Of a stretch of DNA of 64,000 nt, positions 33,267-42,358 are shown piece after piece. Under the pieces are notes generated by a model. The model was not told the origin of the DNA, ran no database searches, and saw nothing but the letters and a program-made list of their open reading frames with translations. The number at the start of each line of letters is the position of its first letter. Within the stretch, counting starts at the first letter, position 1. Source of the DNA: Bacillus bingmayongensis (lineage in GTDB: Bacteria > Bacillota > Bacilli > Bacillales > Bacillaceae_G); contig NZ_JH921517.1 of assembly GCF_000299035.1 (NCBI RefSeq), positions 1,105,317 through 1,169,316 of the forward strand. The letters run 5' to 3'. A program made the translations under genes and the position numbers.

Positions 33267-33983
33267 CTAACAAGGCGGGTTTGAACCAGAACCAACTTCC
33301 ACTTGTTGCGTTTGTAAAACTTTTAAAGTAAGATCTAATACTACTTTTTCACGAATCTTATCAAATTCTTTATTTATAGGTGTAGGACATGGAGCGAAAT
33401 CTAATTCAAAGAAATCTGCACGTATTAATTCACAAAACGGTTGCTCATTATAGAAAACAGTATTTTCAAAGAAAAACTTATCCAAACGAGGGAAATCGCC
33501 ATCTTTAGGATTAATGAATTGTGATCTGTTTGCGGAACCAGCAGCGATAAGTGGAAGAGTGATGAAGTCATCTTCAGTTAAATCAGCAAAACCAGAAAAT
33601 GGAACATTCGCAGTTCGATATTGAAGGCTTCCATTACAATCCTCAGTAGCATATTCAATATTTTTACGAATATAGCCTTCTACAAATAATTTTGCTCGCG
33701 TTACTTCACGGTATCCTGTTTCATTAAAGTCTTGGAACGCAACTGGTACAAGTTTACATTGTGTTAAAAATACATCCTTTAACACGCGTTTAATTTCAAC
33801 TGCTGCAGGGCAAAGGTCAATATTTGCTTCTACGACAATTTGAATTGTTCTCTCTGCCAAAACAACCGGGATTTTTACCCGTGCACTTTGTCTAACAATA
33901 GCTGGTGCATCTGAATCATTAAGTGGAATTTGAGTTTGACCTGGAACTTGACATGGTACGTTAATTGGACATTTTTCACTCAT
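33267..33983 (-). CDS. CsxC/SPOCS-like spore-surface protein
   Basis: A 238-aa protein without signal peptide, starting MSEKCPINVPCQVPG, with scattered cysteines and a Cys-terminated tail (VEVGSGSNPPC). The core IPVVLAERTIQIVVEANIDL, AVEIKRVLKDVFLTQCKLVP and RAKLFVEGYIRKNIEYAT followed by VPFSGFADL is typical of Bacillus coat/exosporium proteins with a SPOCS (DUF3794)-like domain, often named CsxC. It probably assembles in the outer coat or exosporium through disulfides. Monocistronic: GAGGAG ribosome binding site, terminator after the stop. The family name is moderate, the spore association likely. Confidence 0.75.
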   Translation of the reverse strand: MSEKCPINVPCQVPGQTQIPLNDSDAPAIVRQSARVKIPVVLAERTIQIVVEANIDLCPAAVEIKRVLKDVFLTQCKLVPVAFQDFNETGYREVTRAKLFVEGYIRKNIEYATEDCNGSLQYRTANVPFSGFADLTEDDFITLPLIAAGSANRSQFINPKDGDFPRLDKFFFENTVFYNEQPFCELIRADFFELDFAPCPTPINKEFDKIREKVVLDLTLKVLQTQQVEVGSGSNPPC

Positions 33984-34124
33984 ATTTTACATTCTCCTCT
34001 TTATAAAAATTTTAGAGTTTTAAAAACTCATATGCTATAACTTATGTATATTTTTTATCAATGCTCTAGGCTTGTATAACAGCTGGCTATATTATTTATT
34101 TAAATGGTCATATATTTACAATAA

Positions 34125-34300
34125 ATCGATGATGAACTTTTACGTGCTTATACAATAGAGGAAATTCCGCTTATTTTGTTAGAACATGCCGAGGAAGTTT
34201 GTTATCGACTACGTATGCAAAAGAAACTTGCTCAAACGATTCATTTGTCTAGTGGTTGTAGCAAAGATTTTAGTGGGAGGGGATGGGGAAAATTGATAAT
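34125..34300 (+). pseudogene. Y-family DNA polymerase (UvrX-like) fragment
   Basis: A frame opening right after a stop reads DDELLRAYTIEEIPLILLEH, AEEVCYRLRMQKKLAQTIHL and SSGCSKDFSG. This matches the thumb/little-finger start of UvrX/YqjW-type polymerases (LLEL-EEVCYRLR-QK-ART-HL-IGYSKD). Only about 55 of roughly 415 residues remain, with no catalytic palm. The frame continues to 34391 with unrelated residues. UvrX genes in Bacillus are usually carried by phages or plasmids. Confidence 0.7.
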
Positions 34301-34310
34301 TCCTCGCATA

Positions 34311-34336
34311 AAAAAGGCTGATGACCGTAATCATCA
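34311..34336 (-). terminator. Terminator of fabH
   Basis: CTGATGA and TCATCAG with a 6-base loop. On the minus strand a T6 run follows, 22 bases after the fabH stop. Confidence 0.7.
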
Positions 34337-34357
34337 GTTCCTTTTACTTGAAATGTT

Positions 34358-35338
34358 TTACAGGCTCCATTTTAAAATTATCCCCGCATGAACAAGACCT
34401 CCACCGAATCCGTACATAAGTAAAGTATCTCCATTATTGATTTTTCCATCTTTTAATCCAATATCGAGCGCCAACGGAATAGAAGCAGCAGAAGTGTTTC
34501 CACAATATTGGAGACTCATGAGTGTGCGATCAAGAGAAATACCAGTTCGTTCACAAATAGATTCAATCATTCTTAAATTCACGCTATGTGGAATGAACCA
34601 ATCAACATCTGATGTATCTAAATGATTTTTTTGAAGTAATTCTTGTACGCCTTGTGGAACTGTATTTACAGCCCATTTGTAAACGGCTCTTCCATTTTGA
34701 ACGAGGTAGGGTGTATCTTGTAACGCCTCTCCATTCATTGTTTTTGATAAGGCAGTTTGGTATAAGTTGACTCCACCAGAACCTTTAGACCCCATATGAG
34801 TTCCTAAAAAACTAGGGTTGTTTTCATCATATTCTACAAGGGCTGCACCAGCACCATCTCCGAAAAGTATGCAAGTAGTACGGTCGCTATAATCTGTAAT
34901 TTTTGAAAGAGTTTCAGCACCAATAACGAGGATCTTTTTGTTTGTCCCGGAAGTAATGAGGCCGTTGGCAACAATTAGCCCATACACAAATCCAGCGCAA
35001 GCTGCACTAAGATCGATTGCTCCCGTATGAGGTATTTCAAAATGAGCCTGAACTTGACTTGCAGTATTTGGAAACATGTAATCAGGTGTAGCAGTTGCGA
35101 CAATAATTAAATCAACGTCATCAACGGTAACGTGGAATCGATCAATTAAATTTTGAACAGCTCGGATACATAATGTTGTAGAGAATTCATCAGGGGAAGT
35201 AATTCTTCGTTCATGCATACCGGTACGTTGCACAATCCATTCATCTGTTGTTTCCACAAGGTTCGATAAATCTTCATTTGACAGTACTTTTTCAGGTACA
35301 TAAGTCCCGACAGCTGTAATTCGCGCTCTTGAATTCAT
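34358..35338 (-). CDS. fabH: 3-oxoacyl-ACP synthase III (KAS III)
   Basis: A 326-aa ketoacyl synthase III that condenses acetyl- or branched-chain acyl-CoA with malonyl-ACP to start fatty acid synthesis. The catalytic Cys is in AIDLSAACAGFVYGL, His in WFIPHSVNLRMIES and Asn in QYCGNTSAASIPLALD. Dimer-interface and CoA segments (TDEWIVQRTGMHERR) are present. ATG 35338 is preceded by AGGAGGTATTT. It is monocistronic, not in the main fab cluster, which suggests a FabHB-type second enzyme; Bacillus usually has two. Confidence 0.93.
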   Translation of the reverse strand: MNSRARITAVGTYVPEKVLSNEDLSNLVETTDEWIVQRTGMHERRITSPDEFSTTLCIRAVQNLIDRFHVTVDDVDLIIVATATPDYMFPNTASQVQAHFEIPHTGAIDLSAACAGFVYGLIVANGLITSGTNKKILVIGAETLSKITDYSDRTTCILFGDGAGAALVEYDENNPSFLGTHMGSKGSGGVNLYQTALSKTMNGEALQDTPYLVQNGRAVYKWAVNTVPQGVQELLQKNHLDTSDVDWFIPHSVNLRMIESICERTGISLDRTLMSLQYCGNTSAASIPLALDIGLKDGKINNGDTLLMYGFGGGLVHAGIILKWSL

Positions 35339-35435
35339 ACAAATACCTCCTATTTACAACTAAGTTATAATACCTGGTTCTAATTATAAATAAAATTTCT
35401 TATTAATTCAATCATTCGCAAAATTAATTTGTTAA

Positions 35436-35690
35436 TTGTATGATCTGAATATAGAATTGGATTTTTTAAAACAGTCTAAGCACTGGTTAGAAGAACGTGG
35501 AATTGAAGTAGTTGGAAGTCAAGGAAAAGGAAATCAAGAGCCGATTATTCAGCGCTGGATGCCTGCTGCTAGTGTATATTTTCTTGATTGTGATGGGAAT
35601 AAATTGGAGTTTATATCGATGCTACAAGATGAGCCTGATGAGCTTGAATATGCATCATACTTAAGTGAATGGGAAAAAGAAAAAAGATAA
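35436..35690 (+). pseudogene. VOC-family (glyoxalase-like) C-terminal fragment
   Basis: 84 codons from a TTG without ribosome binding site. SKHWLEERGIEVVGSQGKG and PAASVYFLDCDGNKLEFISM are the second half of a VOC fold, where the final FLDCDGNKLE carries the conserved Glu metal ligand. The first beta-alpha-beta-beta-beta module is missing, as full proteins are about 130 aa. A frame of this length cannot form the paired fold alone. It is probably a remnant. Confidence 0.7.
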
Positions 35691-35717
35691 GCATATAAAA
35701 ATTTGCTTATCTTTTTT
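35681..35717. terminator. Bidirectional terminator
   Basis: AAAAAGATAAGCA and TGCTTATCTTTTTT flank a 10-base loop between the VOC fragment and the DUF3784 pseudogene. Confidence 0.85.
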
Positions 35718-35730
35718 CTTTTTAGAAGTA

Positions 35731-36022
35731 TTAGTGAACCATTCTCGTATTCACGTAAGCAGCTAATATAACATGTCCAATGATAATCATAGGAACAATA
35801 ATTTGTGTATTCGGTGTAGTGAAGACGCTACCAATCGTTGCAACGACACCAGCTGCTAAGTTATAAAGACCAACTATTTTTGCTAATTTTTGTTTATCTC
35901 TCACACGTCGTTCATTAAATCCAGATAAGAGCCAAGTATTATTGCTTTACGCCTATAAAGTAAGATAATACGAAAGAGATAATAGCGATGATACATAAAG
36001 ATAGAGAAGCAAAGAGGACCAT
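35731..36022 (-). pseudogene. Frameshifted DUF3784-family membrane protein
   Basis: ATG 36022 has GGAGG upstream and starts MVLFASLSLCIIAIISFVLS as far as FIGVKQ, where a stop follows. One base out of frame, NTWLLSGFNERRVRDKQKL then AKIVGLYNLAAGVVATIG continues to the end at 35731. The WLLSGFN-KQ-LAKIVG pattern fits DUF3784 small membrane proteins. A one-base insertion near 35945 explains the break. Function of the family is unknown. Confidence 0.75.
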
Positions 36023-36043
36023 AGTTACACCTCCGAAATAATA

Positions 36044-36916
36044 TCATGTGCAGTCTATAAATCGCCTAGCACTTTTAGAAAGCTGACGATCTTTCAGCCA
36101 TATAATCGATGATTCGGATTGAAAAGGGAAATCAATTAAATCTACTATTTTTATAAATTCTTGCGGGATATAAGATACAGCACTTTTAGGTAGAATAGAG
36201 GCCCCGATGCCAGCCATGATAAGCATAAGAATAAATGCTGAGTCAGGACATTCACATGCTATATTTAATTTTATACCAAGGCGCTGACATTCATCAATGA
36301 CAAGTTGATGATAGCTGTCTGCTTTGTCTTTATGTAAAAGTAGGAGAGGGATATGATTTAGTTCGGTTATGGAGATTGGAAGTTGTGAATGATGTAGTTC
36401 CCATTTAGCAGGCATGACTAATACGAATGGCTCCTTTGATAAACAAATACTTAAAAAAACATCTTTATTAAATGGTGTACGCAAGACAGCGAGTTCAATA
36501 TTCCGATTCTCTAACTGCTCTGTTAAGTATGAAGGACCTCCTTCCCATATTTTTAAGTGAACATTAGGGTAGTTTTCTTGAAAATAGCGGATTTTTTCAG
36601 AGAGAAAAGGAATGCAAGAGTGGAATGTTCCAATAGATAGATTCCCCCTCAATCCCTCACCAGTATCTTTAATTTCCGTAATTGTTTCTTCTAATTGATG
36701 AATAATATTTTTTGCTTTCGTATATAACATTTTACCTTCTTCAGTCAAATGCATATTTCGACCGTTTCGTTCAAATAAGCTTACCGATAATTCTTGCTCT
36801 AATAATGCCAGTTGTCTACTTAAGGGAGGCTGCGCCATATGAAGTCGGTGAGCAGCACGGGTAAGCTGCCTTTCTTCAGCGATGACAATAAAGTAACGAA
36901 GTTGTCTTATATCCAT
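36044..36916 (-). CDS. LysR-family transcriptional regulator, divergent from lut
   Basis: A 290-aa LysR protein. The HTH is in AEERQLTRAAHRLHMAQPPLSRQL, and the effector domain follows from about residue 90. I chose ATG 36916 (MDIRQLRYFIVIAEE) because it carries AGGATTGG upstream and is the usual LysR start; the longer frame to 36988 has none. It is divergent from lutABC and the MFS gene and very likely controls them, responding to the transported acid. B. subtilis lut is instead governed by GntR-type LutR, so this arrangement differs. Confidence 0.9.
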   Translation of the reverse strand: MDIRQLRYFIVIAEERQLTRAAHRLHMAQPPLSRQLALLEQELSVSLFERNGRNMHLTEEGKMLYTKAKNIIHQLEETITEIKDTGEGLRGNLSIGTFHSCIPFLSEKIRYFQENYPNVHLKIWEGGPSYLTEQLENRNIELAVLRTPFNKDVFLSICLSKEPFVLVMPAKWELHHSQLPISITELNHIPLLLLHKDKADSYHQLVIDECQRLGIKLNIACECPDSAFILMLIMAGIGASILPKSAVSYIPQEFIKIVDLIDFPFQSESSIIWLKDRQLSKSARRFIDCT

Positions 36917-37043
36917 TTCCAATCCTCTTTCTATACCTTTTTTGTATACAAAAACAACCTTATAAATAGTTTTTATATAATATTTCACATGATATCATAA
37001 ATAAAAGATTTTAAATATAGAAAATTCTAAAAATTTAAAATAT

Positions 37044-37079
37044 GAAAGACTACTTTCAATAGAGTAATAACTTGAAAGT
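37044..37079. promoter_or_regulatory. Clustered TGAAAG half-sites upstream of lutA
   Basis: TGAAAG (37044), CTTTCA (37054) and TTGAAAG (37073) are arranged as an inverted repeat plus a third half-site, in the LysR-lutA intergenic region. They could be LysR binding sites, though no T-N11-A core is certain. Confidence 0.4.
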
Positions 37080-37110
37080 ATATAGTATCGTTCCGAGGAG
37101 GAAATCTTTT

Positions 37111-37839
37111 ATGAAAGTTTCGTTATTTATTACTTGTTTATCAGATGTGTTTTTTCCTCAAGTAGGTAGGAGTGTTGCGGAAATTATGGAACAATGTGGA
37201 GTGGAACTAGATTTTCCTGAAGGACAGACTTGTTGCGGGCAACCAGCTTACAATAGTGGATATCAAAAAGAAGCAAAGCTAGCAGCAAAGCAAATGATAA
37301 AAGCATTTGAACATAGCGAATATATTGTGACTCCTTCAGGGTCTTGTGCTAGCATGATTCATCATTATTATAAAGAGATGTTTAAGGATGATAGTGAATG
37401 GCATGAAAAAGCGATTCATTTAGCTAAAAGAACGTATGAGTTAACGGATTTCTTAATGAATGTACTGGGAAAATTTGATTTAGAATCTAAGTTATTTGAA
37501 ACAGCTGTTTTTCATCAATCTTGTCATATGAGTCGTGGACTTGGTATAAAAGATGAACCACTTAAGTTACTATCACAAGTAGAAGGTCTAGATGTGAAGG
37601 AATTACCATATTGCCAAGATTGCTGTGGGTTTGGTGGTACTTTTGCAGTAAAAATGAGCCCGATTTCTGAAACGATGGTTGATGAAAAAATAAAACATAT
37701 TGAGGTGGCAGAAGCCAATCTCCTAATTGGTGCGGACATGGGATGTCTCATGAATATTGGCGGGCGGCTGCGTAGAAAAAACAAAGATATTCAAGTTTTG
37801 CATGTAGCAGAAGTACTGGCGAAGGGGCTGAACAAATGA
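37111..37839 (+). CDS. lutA: Lactate utilization protein LutA-like
   Basis: A 242-aa (Fe-S)-binding protein of the L-lactate oxidation complex LutABC. Two CCG domains are visible: TCCGQPAYNSGYQKEAK near residue 47 and CCGFGGTFAVKMS near 165. Between them lie PSGSCASMIHHYY and FHQSCHMSRGLG. ATG 37111 has GAGGAGGA upstream and replaces an earlier in-frame start at 37072. It overlaps lutB by 4 bases. With LutB and LutC it should oxidise lactate or a related 2-hydroxy acid to the keto acid. Confidence 0.94.
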   Translation: MKVSLFITCLSDVFFPQVGRSVAEIMEQCGVELDFPEGQTCCGQPAYNSGYQKEAKLAAKQMIKAFEHSEYIVTPSGSCASMIHHYYKEMFKDDSEWHEKAIHLAKRTYELTDFLMNVLGKFDLESKLFETAVFHQSCHMSRGLGIKDEPLKLLSQVEGLDVKELPYCQDCCGFGGTFAVKMSPISETMVDEKIKHIEVAEANLLIGADMGCLMNIGGRLRRKNKDIQVLHVAEVLAKGLNK

Positions 37840-39248
37840 GCGTAGTGCAAAAACTAGAATTTTTGGGAAGAGTAGATAAAGCGTTGCACGATCAACAAAT
37901 GAGAAGTGCGGTTCCATTTACACAAGATAGGCTTCGGATGGGACGGGAACAAGCGACACATGAATTAGGAAATATAGAGGAATGGCGTGAGGCAGCATCT
38001 GAAATTCGGATGCATACAATTGAAAATTTAGATAGCTATTTGGAACAATTAGCTACAAATGTTCGGAAAAATGGGGGGCATGTCCATTTTGCTTTCAAAG
38101 CAGAAGATGCCGTATCGTATGTTTCTGAAATCGCAAGAAAAAAAGGAGCAAAATCAGTAATTAAATCAAAATCTATGGTTTCAGAAGAAATACATCTCAA
38201 TAAAAACTTAGAAGAGATGGGGTTAAAAGTGGTAGAGTCCGATCTTGGAGAATATATCATTCAATTAGCTGGAGAAGCTCCATCACATTTAATTGCTCCA
38301 GCCATCCATAAGACGAAGAAACAAGTAGCAGAGCTGTTTTCTAAGGAGGCTGGACGGAAGATACCAGTTGATACAAATCAATTACTACAATTTGCTAGAG
38401 AGCAATTGCGTAAAGAATTTTTAGAAGCTGATATTGGGATTTCAGGTTGCAACTTTGCTGTGGCAGAATCTGGATCTGTCGTTCTAATAAGTAATGAAGG
38501 AAATGCGCGTCTTACCACTACATTGCCAAAAGTTCATATCGCTATTATGGGAATGGAGCGTCTTGTTCCGACATGGAAAGATCTTGATGTTGTCGTTTCA
38601 ATGTTAACAAGAAGTGCTACAGGCCAAAAGATTACATCTTATGTAACTGGAATTAATGGACCACGTTTATCAGAAGACATCGATGGACCTGAAGAATTTC
38701 ATTTAATCATTCTAGACAACGGGCGATCCGATATTTTAGGAACCGCTTACCAAGAAGTGTTGAAGTGTATAAGGTGCGGAGCATGTGTAAATGTTTGCCC
38801 TGTATATCGCAATATTGGAGGACATGCGTATGGAAGTGTTTATAGTGGGCCGATTGGTGCGGTACTAGCTCCTTTATTAGAGGGTTACGAGGAATTAAAA
38901 GAATTGCCTTTTGCATCAAGTCTGTGCGGAGCATGTACAGATGTTTGCCCGGTAAAAATACCATTACATGATCTTCTCATTGAGCATCGTAAAGATGAGG
39001 TGGAACAAGGATTTATAACGAAGGCCGAGCAACTAGCCTTTAAAGGTTTTGCGTTTATGGCGAGCCATCCGTTCGTTTATGATAAAGCTATTAAAATGGC
39101 ACATACAAGTTTATCGATATTTGCAAAAGATGGTTATATTACGAATGGACCTGGTCCATTAAAAGGTTGGACAGAAGGCAGAGACTTTCCAAAACCTGCG
39201 AAGCAATCATTCCGTGATTGGTGGAAAAAAGAAAAGAGGGATTCATAA
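37836..39248 (+). CDS. lutB: Iron-sulfur lactate utilization protein LutB-like
   Basis: A 470-aa LutB homologue. The central LUD domain (VAESGSVVLISNEGNARL) is followed by two 4Fe-4S clusters near residues 310 and 365 (CIRCGACVNVCPVYR, LCGACTDVCPVKIP) and a C-terminal tail. It is the electron-relay subunit of LutABC. The start overlaps the lutA stop (ATGA), indicating coupled synthesis. Length is normal and no lesions are seen. Confidence 0.95.
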   Translation: MSVVQKLEFLGRVDKALHDQQMRSAVPFTQDRLRMGREQATHELGNIEEWREAASEIRMHTIENLDSYLEQLATNVRKNGGHVHFAFKAEDAVSYVSEIARKKGAKSVIKSKSMVSEEIHLNKNLEEMGLKVVESDLGEYIIQLAGEAPSHLIAPAIHKTKKQVAELFSKEAGRKIPVDTNQLLQFAREQLRKEFLEADIGISGCNFAVAESGSVVLISNEGNARLTTTLPKVHIAIMGMERLVPTWKDLDVVVSMLTRSATGQKITSYVTGINGPRLSEDIDGPEEFHLIILDNGRSDILGTAYQEVLKCIRCGACVNVCPVYRNIGGHAYGSVYSGPIGAVLAPLLEGYEELKELPFASSLCGACTDVCPVKIPLHDLLIEHRKDEVEQGFITKAEQLAFKGFAFMASHPFVYDKAIKMAHTSLSIFAKDGYITNGPGPLKGWTEGRDFPKPAKQSFRDWWKKEKRDS

Positions 39249-39249
39249 A

Positions 39250-39942
39250 ATGAAAACGAATGTACAAGAATCTTTTCTTAACAATATTGCGCGTAAACTA
39301 GGCCGGAACCGTCGCTCCGGGGTAACTCCTCCCAAGTGGAATAACAATCCATTAAGACACTTTCCTAAAGAGATAGATCACGAATGTTTAGTAGAGCAGT
39401 TTATTTCTAATTTGAATGCATTAAATACAGAAGTAAGTCATATATACCGCTCAGAAATAGAGAATGCACTTCAGTACGTTGTGCAAAAATTTGATATTCA
39501 ATCGGCGGTGTATTGGGATGATGAGAGATTACATCAGCTTCAAATAGGAAAATATTTAACAGGGAATTTAGTTTCTCATCGAGTTTGGCAGAGTAAAGAA
39601 GATGAAAGAGACCTGCGGGATTACGCCGCAAGAGTGGATATGGGAATTACATATGCCGAAATGGGACTAGCTGAGACCGGAACTGTTGTTTTATGGAATG
39701 GTGGCGGACGTGGACGTTTAGTTAGTGTGTTGCCACCTGTTTATGTAGCAATCCTCTCAGAAAATACAATTTATAGACGTTTAACAGAAGGGGTAGCCGC
39801 AGTTCACGAACAGGTTTCAAATGGACTACCTGCCTGTATTAATTTTATTACTGGTCCAAGCCGTACAGGTGATATTGAAATGGAGTTAGCTTTTGGAGTT
39901 CATGGTCCTGGAAAGGTTCATGTCATTCTATTAAAGGATTAG
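39250..39942 (+). CDS. lutC: Lactate utilization protein LutC-like
   Basis: A 230-aa LUD-domain protein, third subunit of the lactate oxidation complex. The conserved stretch YAEMGLAETGTVVLWNGGGR then LVSVLPPVYVAIL and FITGPSRTGDIEMELAFGVHGP closes the protein. ATG 39250 lies one base after the lutB stop with AAGAGGGA upstream; the frame from 39214 overlaps lutB. All family motifs are present. Confidence 0.94.
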   Translation: MKTNVQESFLNNIARKLGRNRRSGVTPPKWNNNPLRHFPKEIDHECLVEQFISNLNALNTEVSHIYRSEIENALQYVVQKFDIQSAVYWDDERLHQLQIGKYLTGNLVSHRVWQSKEDERDLRDYAARVDMGITYAEMGLAETGTVVLWNGGGRGRLVSVLPPVYVAILSENTIYRRLTEGVAAVHEQVSNGLPACINFITGPSRTGDIEMELAFGVHGPGKVHVILLKD

Positions 39943-39981
39943 AGAGAAAACAATAGTATACGAGGGAGGGAGTGGATTTTG

Positions 39982-41331
39982 ATGAAGAACAAATTTCGCT
40001 ATTATATTTTTGCAATGCTCACATTGATCACGATGGTTAATTATATTGATCGCGGAGCCATCGCATATGCGCAGTCTTTCATCATAAAAGAATACGGATT
40101 TGATCCGAAAGAATGGGGAGCTATATTAGGATATTTTGGTTACGGTTACATGATTGGTTCTTTACTTGGAGGCATTTTCTCAGATAAAAAAGGGCCGAAA
40201 TTTGTATGGATCGTCGCAGCTACCACCTGGTCTGTTTTTGAAATTGCTACAGCCTTTGCAGGTGAAATAGGAATTGCTATTTTTGGCGGTTCTGCTTTAG
40301 CTGGATTTGCTCTTTTCCGAGTTTTATTTGGATTAACAGAAGGGCCATCTTTCGCCGTTTCGAATAAGACAGCAGCAAACTGGGCAGCACCAAAAGAAAG
40401 AGCTTTTCTAACATCCCTTGGTTTTGTTGGTGTTCCGTTAGGCGCAGTATTAACTGCACCTGTAGCGGTTATGTTACTGTCTTTTACAAGCTGGAAGATG
40501 ATGTTCTTTATCCTTGGTGCAATAGGTGTTATATGGGCGGTTATATGGTATTTTACTTTTACCAGTATGCCTGAAGATCACCCGCGAGTGACGAAAGAAG
40601 AACTAGCTGAAATACGAAGTTCTGAAGGTGTGCTTCAATCAGTAAAAGTAGAGAAAGGAATAAAAAAAGAGCCATGGTATTCATTTTTTAAAGTGCCAAC
40701 GTTCGTTTTGGTTACACTGGCATATTTTTGTTTCCAGTATATAAATTTCTTAATATTAACTTGGACGCCAAAATATTTACAAGATGTATTTCATTTTGAA
40801 TTATCTTCTCTTTGGTATCTTGGTATGATTCCTTGGCTTGGAGCTTGTATTACATTGCCTCTAGGAGCAAAGCTATCCGATCGTATTTTACATAAAACAG
40901 GAAACCTTCGTTTAGCTCGAACAGGGTTGCCGATTGTTGCTTTATTACTTACAACGATTTGTTTTAGTTTAATTCCAGCGATGGATAATTATGTAGCTGT
41001 ACTAGCACTCATGTCACTTGGGAATGCATTTGCTTTCTTACCAAGTTCATTATTTTGGGCAATTATTGTTGATACGGCACCTGCTCAATCAGGGACCTAT
41101 AGTGGGATTATGCATTTCATCGCTAATATTGCGACAATTTTAGCTCCTACCTTAACTGGATACTTAGTTGTAAGTTATGGATATCCTTCGATGTTTATCG
41201 TAGCTGCAATTTTGGCCGCTATTGCAATGGGAGCGATGTTATTTGTGAAACCAGGGCAGCAAACTAGGCCTGAAAGTTTGTTTAACTGGAGGAGTAAGGA
41301 GAGGCTGGAGGAGCCTCGTACGAACATTTAA
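39982..41331 (+). CDS. MFS transporter, anion:cation symporter (ACS) type
   Basis: A 449-aa, 12-helix major facilitator protein. The N-terminus TLITMVNYIDRGAIAYAQS and the loop motif GGIFSDKKGPKFVW fit the ACS family, which imports organic acids such as glucarate, galactonate or hydroxy acids. It directly follows lutABC behind GAGGGAGGGAG, taking the position where lctP/lutP permeases occur in other lut loci. The natural inference is that it brings in the substrate of this LutABC. TTG 39979 is an alternative start. Confidence 0.88.
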   Translation: MKNKFRYYIFAMLTLITMVNYIDRGAIAYAQSFIIKEYGFDPKEWGAILGYFGYGYMIGSLLGGIFSDKKGPKFVWIVAATTWSVFEIATAFAGEIGIAIFGGSALAGFALFRVLFGLTEGPSFAVSNKTAANWAAPKERAFLTSLGFVGVPLGAVLTAPVAVMLLSFTSWKMMFFILGAIGVIWAVIWYFTFTSMPEDHPRVTKEELAEIRSSEGVLQSVKVEKGIKKEPWYSFFKVPTFVLVTLAYFCFQYINFLILTWTPKYLQDVFHFELSSLWYLGMIPWLGACITLPLGAKLSDRILHKTGNLRLARTGLPIVALLLTTICFSLIPAMDNYVAVLALMSLGNAFAFLPSSLFWAIIVDTAPAQSGTYSGIMHFIANIATILAPTLTGYLVVSYGYPSMFIVAAILAAIAMGAMLFVKPGQQTRPESLFNWRSKERLEEPRTNI

Positions 41332-41346
41332 AATCATTTTTGTGGA

Positions 41347-41378
41347 AAACGAGTTGTATGTAAACTCGTTTTTTCATT
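41347..41378 (+). terminator. Terminator of the lut operon
   Basis: AAAACGAGTT and AACTCGTTTTTT pair around an 8-base loop, 16 bases after the MFS stop. Confidence 0.85.
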
Positions 41379-41451
41379 TGCCTAAAATGAATGATTTTTA
41401 TAGTAAAATATAATGGGGTGGAAAAAATTGAAAAAAGGTTGGGGATAATGT

Positions 41452-42297
41452 ATGTATACAGTTGGACAGTTTTCAACAATATGTGGTGTATCAATTAAAA
41501 CGCTACATCATTATGATGCAATTCACCTTGTAAAACCTTTGCATACTGATTCTGTAACAGGGTATCGATATTATGATTATGAGCAAATAAAAACTTTGCA
41601 ATATGTAAAAAAATTAAAGAGTTTCGGTTTTTCATTACAAGAAATAAAGGAAGTTATAGAAGGCCATGATGATGCCGAATTAGTGAATCATTTGCAAGAA
41701 AAGGCTCTACAATTAGAGAAGAAAATGATTAAAATACAGCAAACTTTGGAAGGGATTAATCAATCTATTGATGATTTGAACAAAAGTGAGCCGTTTGTAA
41801 CTGTTTCGAATGTAACAGAATGTTTTGAAGAATTACGAGAAAGGCAATGGGTTTATGGTATTCGAGAAAAGATATGTACAAGAGAAATCGATTTTGTTGT
41901 AAAAAAATTGTTTGAAAGGTTATTTGCATATGGGCTAGAAGTAGATGGGAAAATGATGAGTGTTTTTCATCAATTTAATAAAGGGAATATACCAATAGAT
42001 TTAGAAGTTTGTATACTTATAAAAGAGTACGATCGTGCACTTTCAAATGTTCGGTGTTTAGAAGGGGGAAAACATATTTGCGTGATTGTAAAAGGACCCT
42101 ATTCGGAATTAGGAACTGCATATGAAAAAATAATGAATTTCATTGAGGAAAAAGGGTATGTAGTAAGGAATTCACCTTTTGAAGTGTATGAACAGGGAGT
42201 GTTTACTGAACAAATCGATTATAGAAACATTCGGCCTGATTTCAAACATAATCCGTTACAATTTATAACGAAAGTGTGTTTTCCAGTCTATTCTTAA
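41452..42297 (+). CDS. MerR-family regulator with GyrI-like effector domain
   Basis: A 281-aa protein. The N-terminal MerR HTH reads YTVGQFSTICGVSIKTLHHY, then DAIHLVKPLHTDSVTGYRYY. A dimer coiled coil (residues 75-115) links to a C-terminal AraC-effector/GyrI-like domain of about 150 residues (VKGPYSELGTAYEKIMNFIE), as in BmrR/BltR. It likely senses a hydrophobic drug or metabolite. The target is unknown; the next gene encodes a C45 hydrolase on the same strand. A small CCTCCTG/CAGGAGG hairpin lies after the stop at 42303-42319. Confidence 0.9.
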   Translation: MYTVGQFSTICGVSIKTLHHYDAIHLVKPLHTDSVTGYRYYDYEQIKTLQYVKKLKSFGFSLQEIKEVIEGHDDAELVNHLQEKALQLEKKMIKIQQTLEGINQSIDDLNKSEPFVTVSNVTECFEELRERQWVYGIREKICTREIDFVVKKLFERLFAYGLEVDGKMMSVFHQFNKGNIPIDLEVCILIKEYDRALSNVRCLEGGKHICVIVKGPYSELGTAYEKIMNFIEEKGYVVRNSPFEVYEQGVFTEQIDYRNIRPDFKHNPLQFITKVCFPVYS

Positions 42298-42358
42298 TTG
42301 ACCCTCCTGTTACAGGAGGATATATCCTAGCCTTAGTAAGAGAAAAGGAGAGGATTAT

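Noticed and set aside
34176-34391. Independent 71-aa gene
   Set aside because: It is the in-frame continuation of the Y-family polymerase fragment starting at 34125 and has no ribosome binding site.
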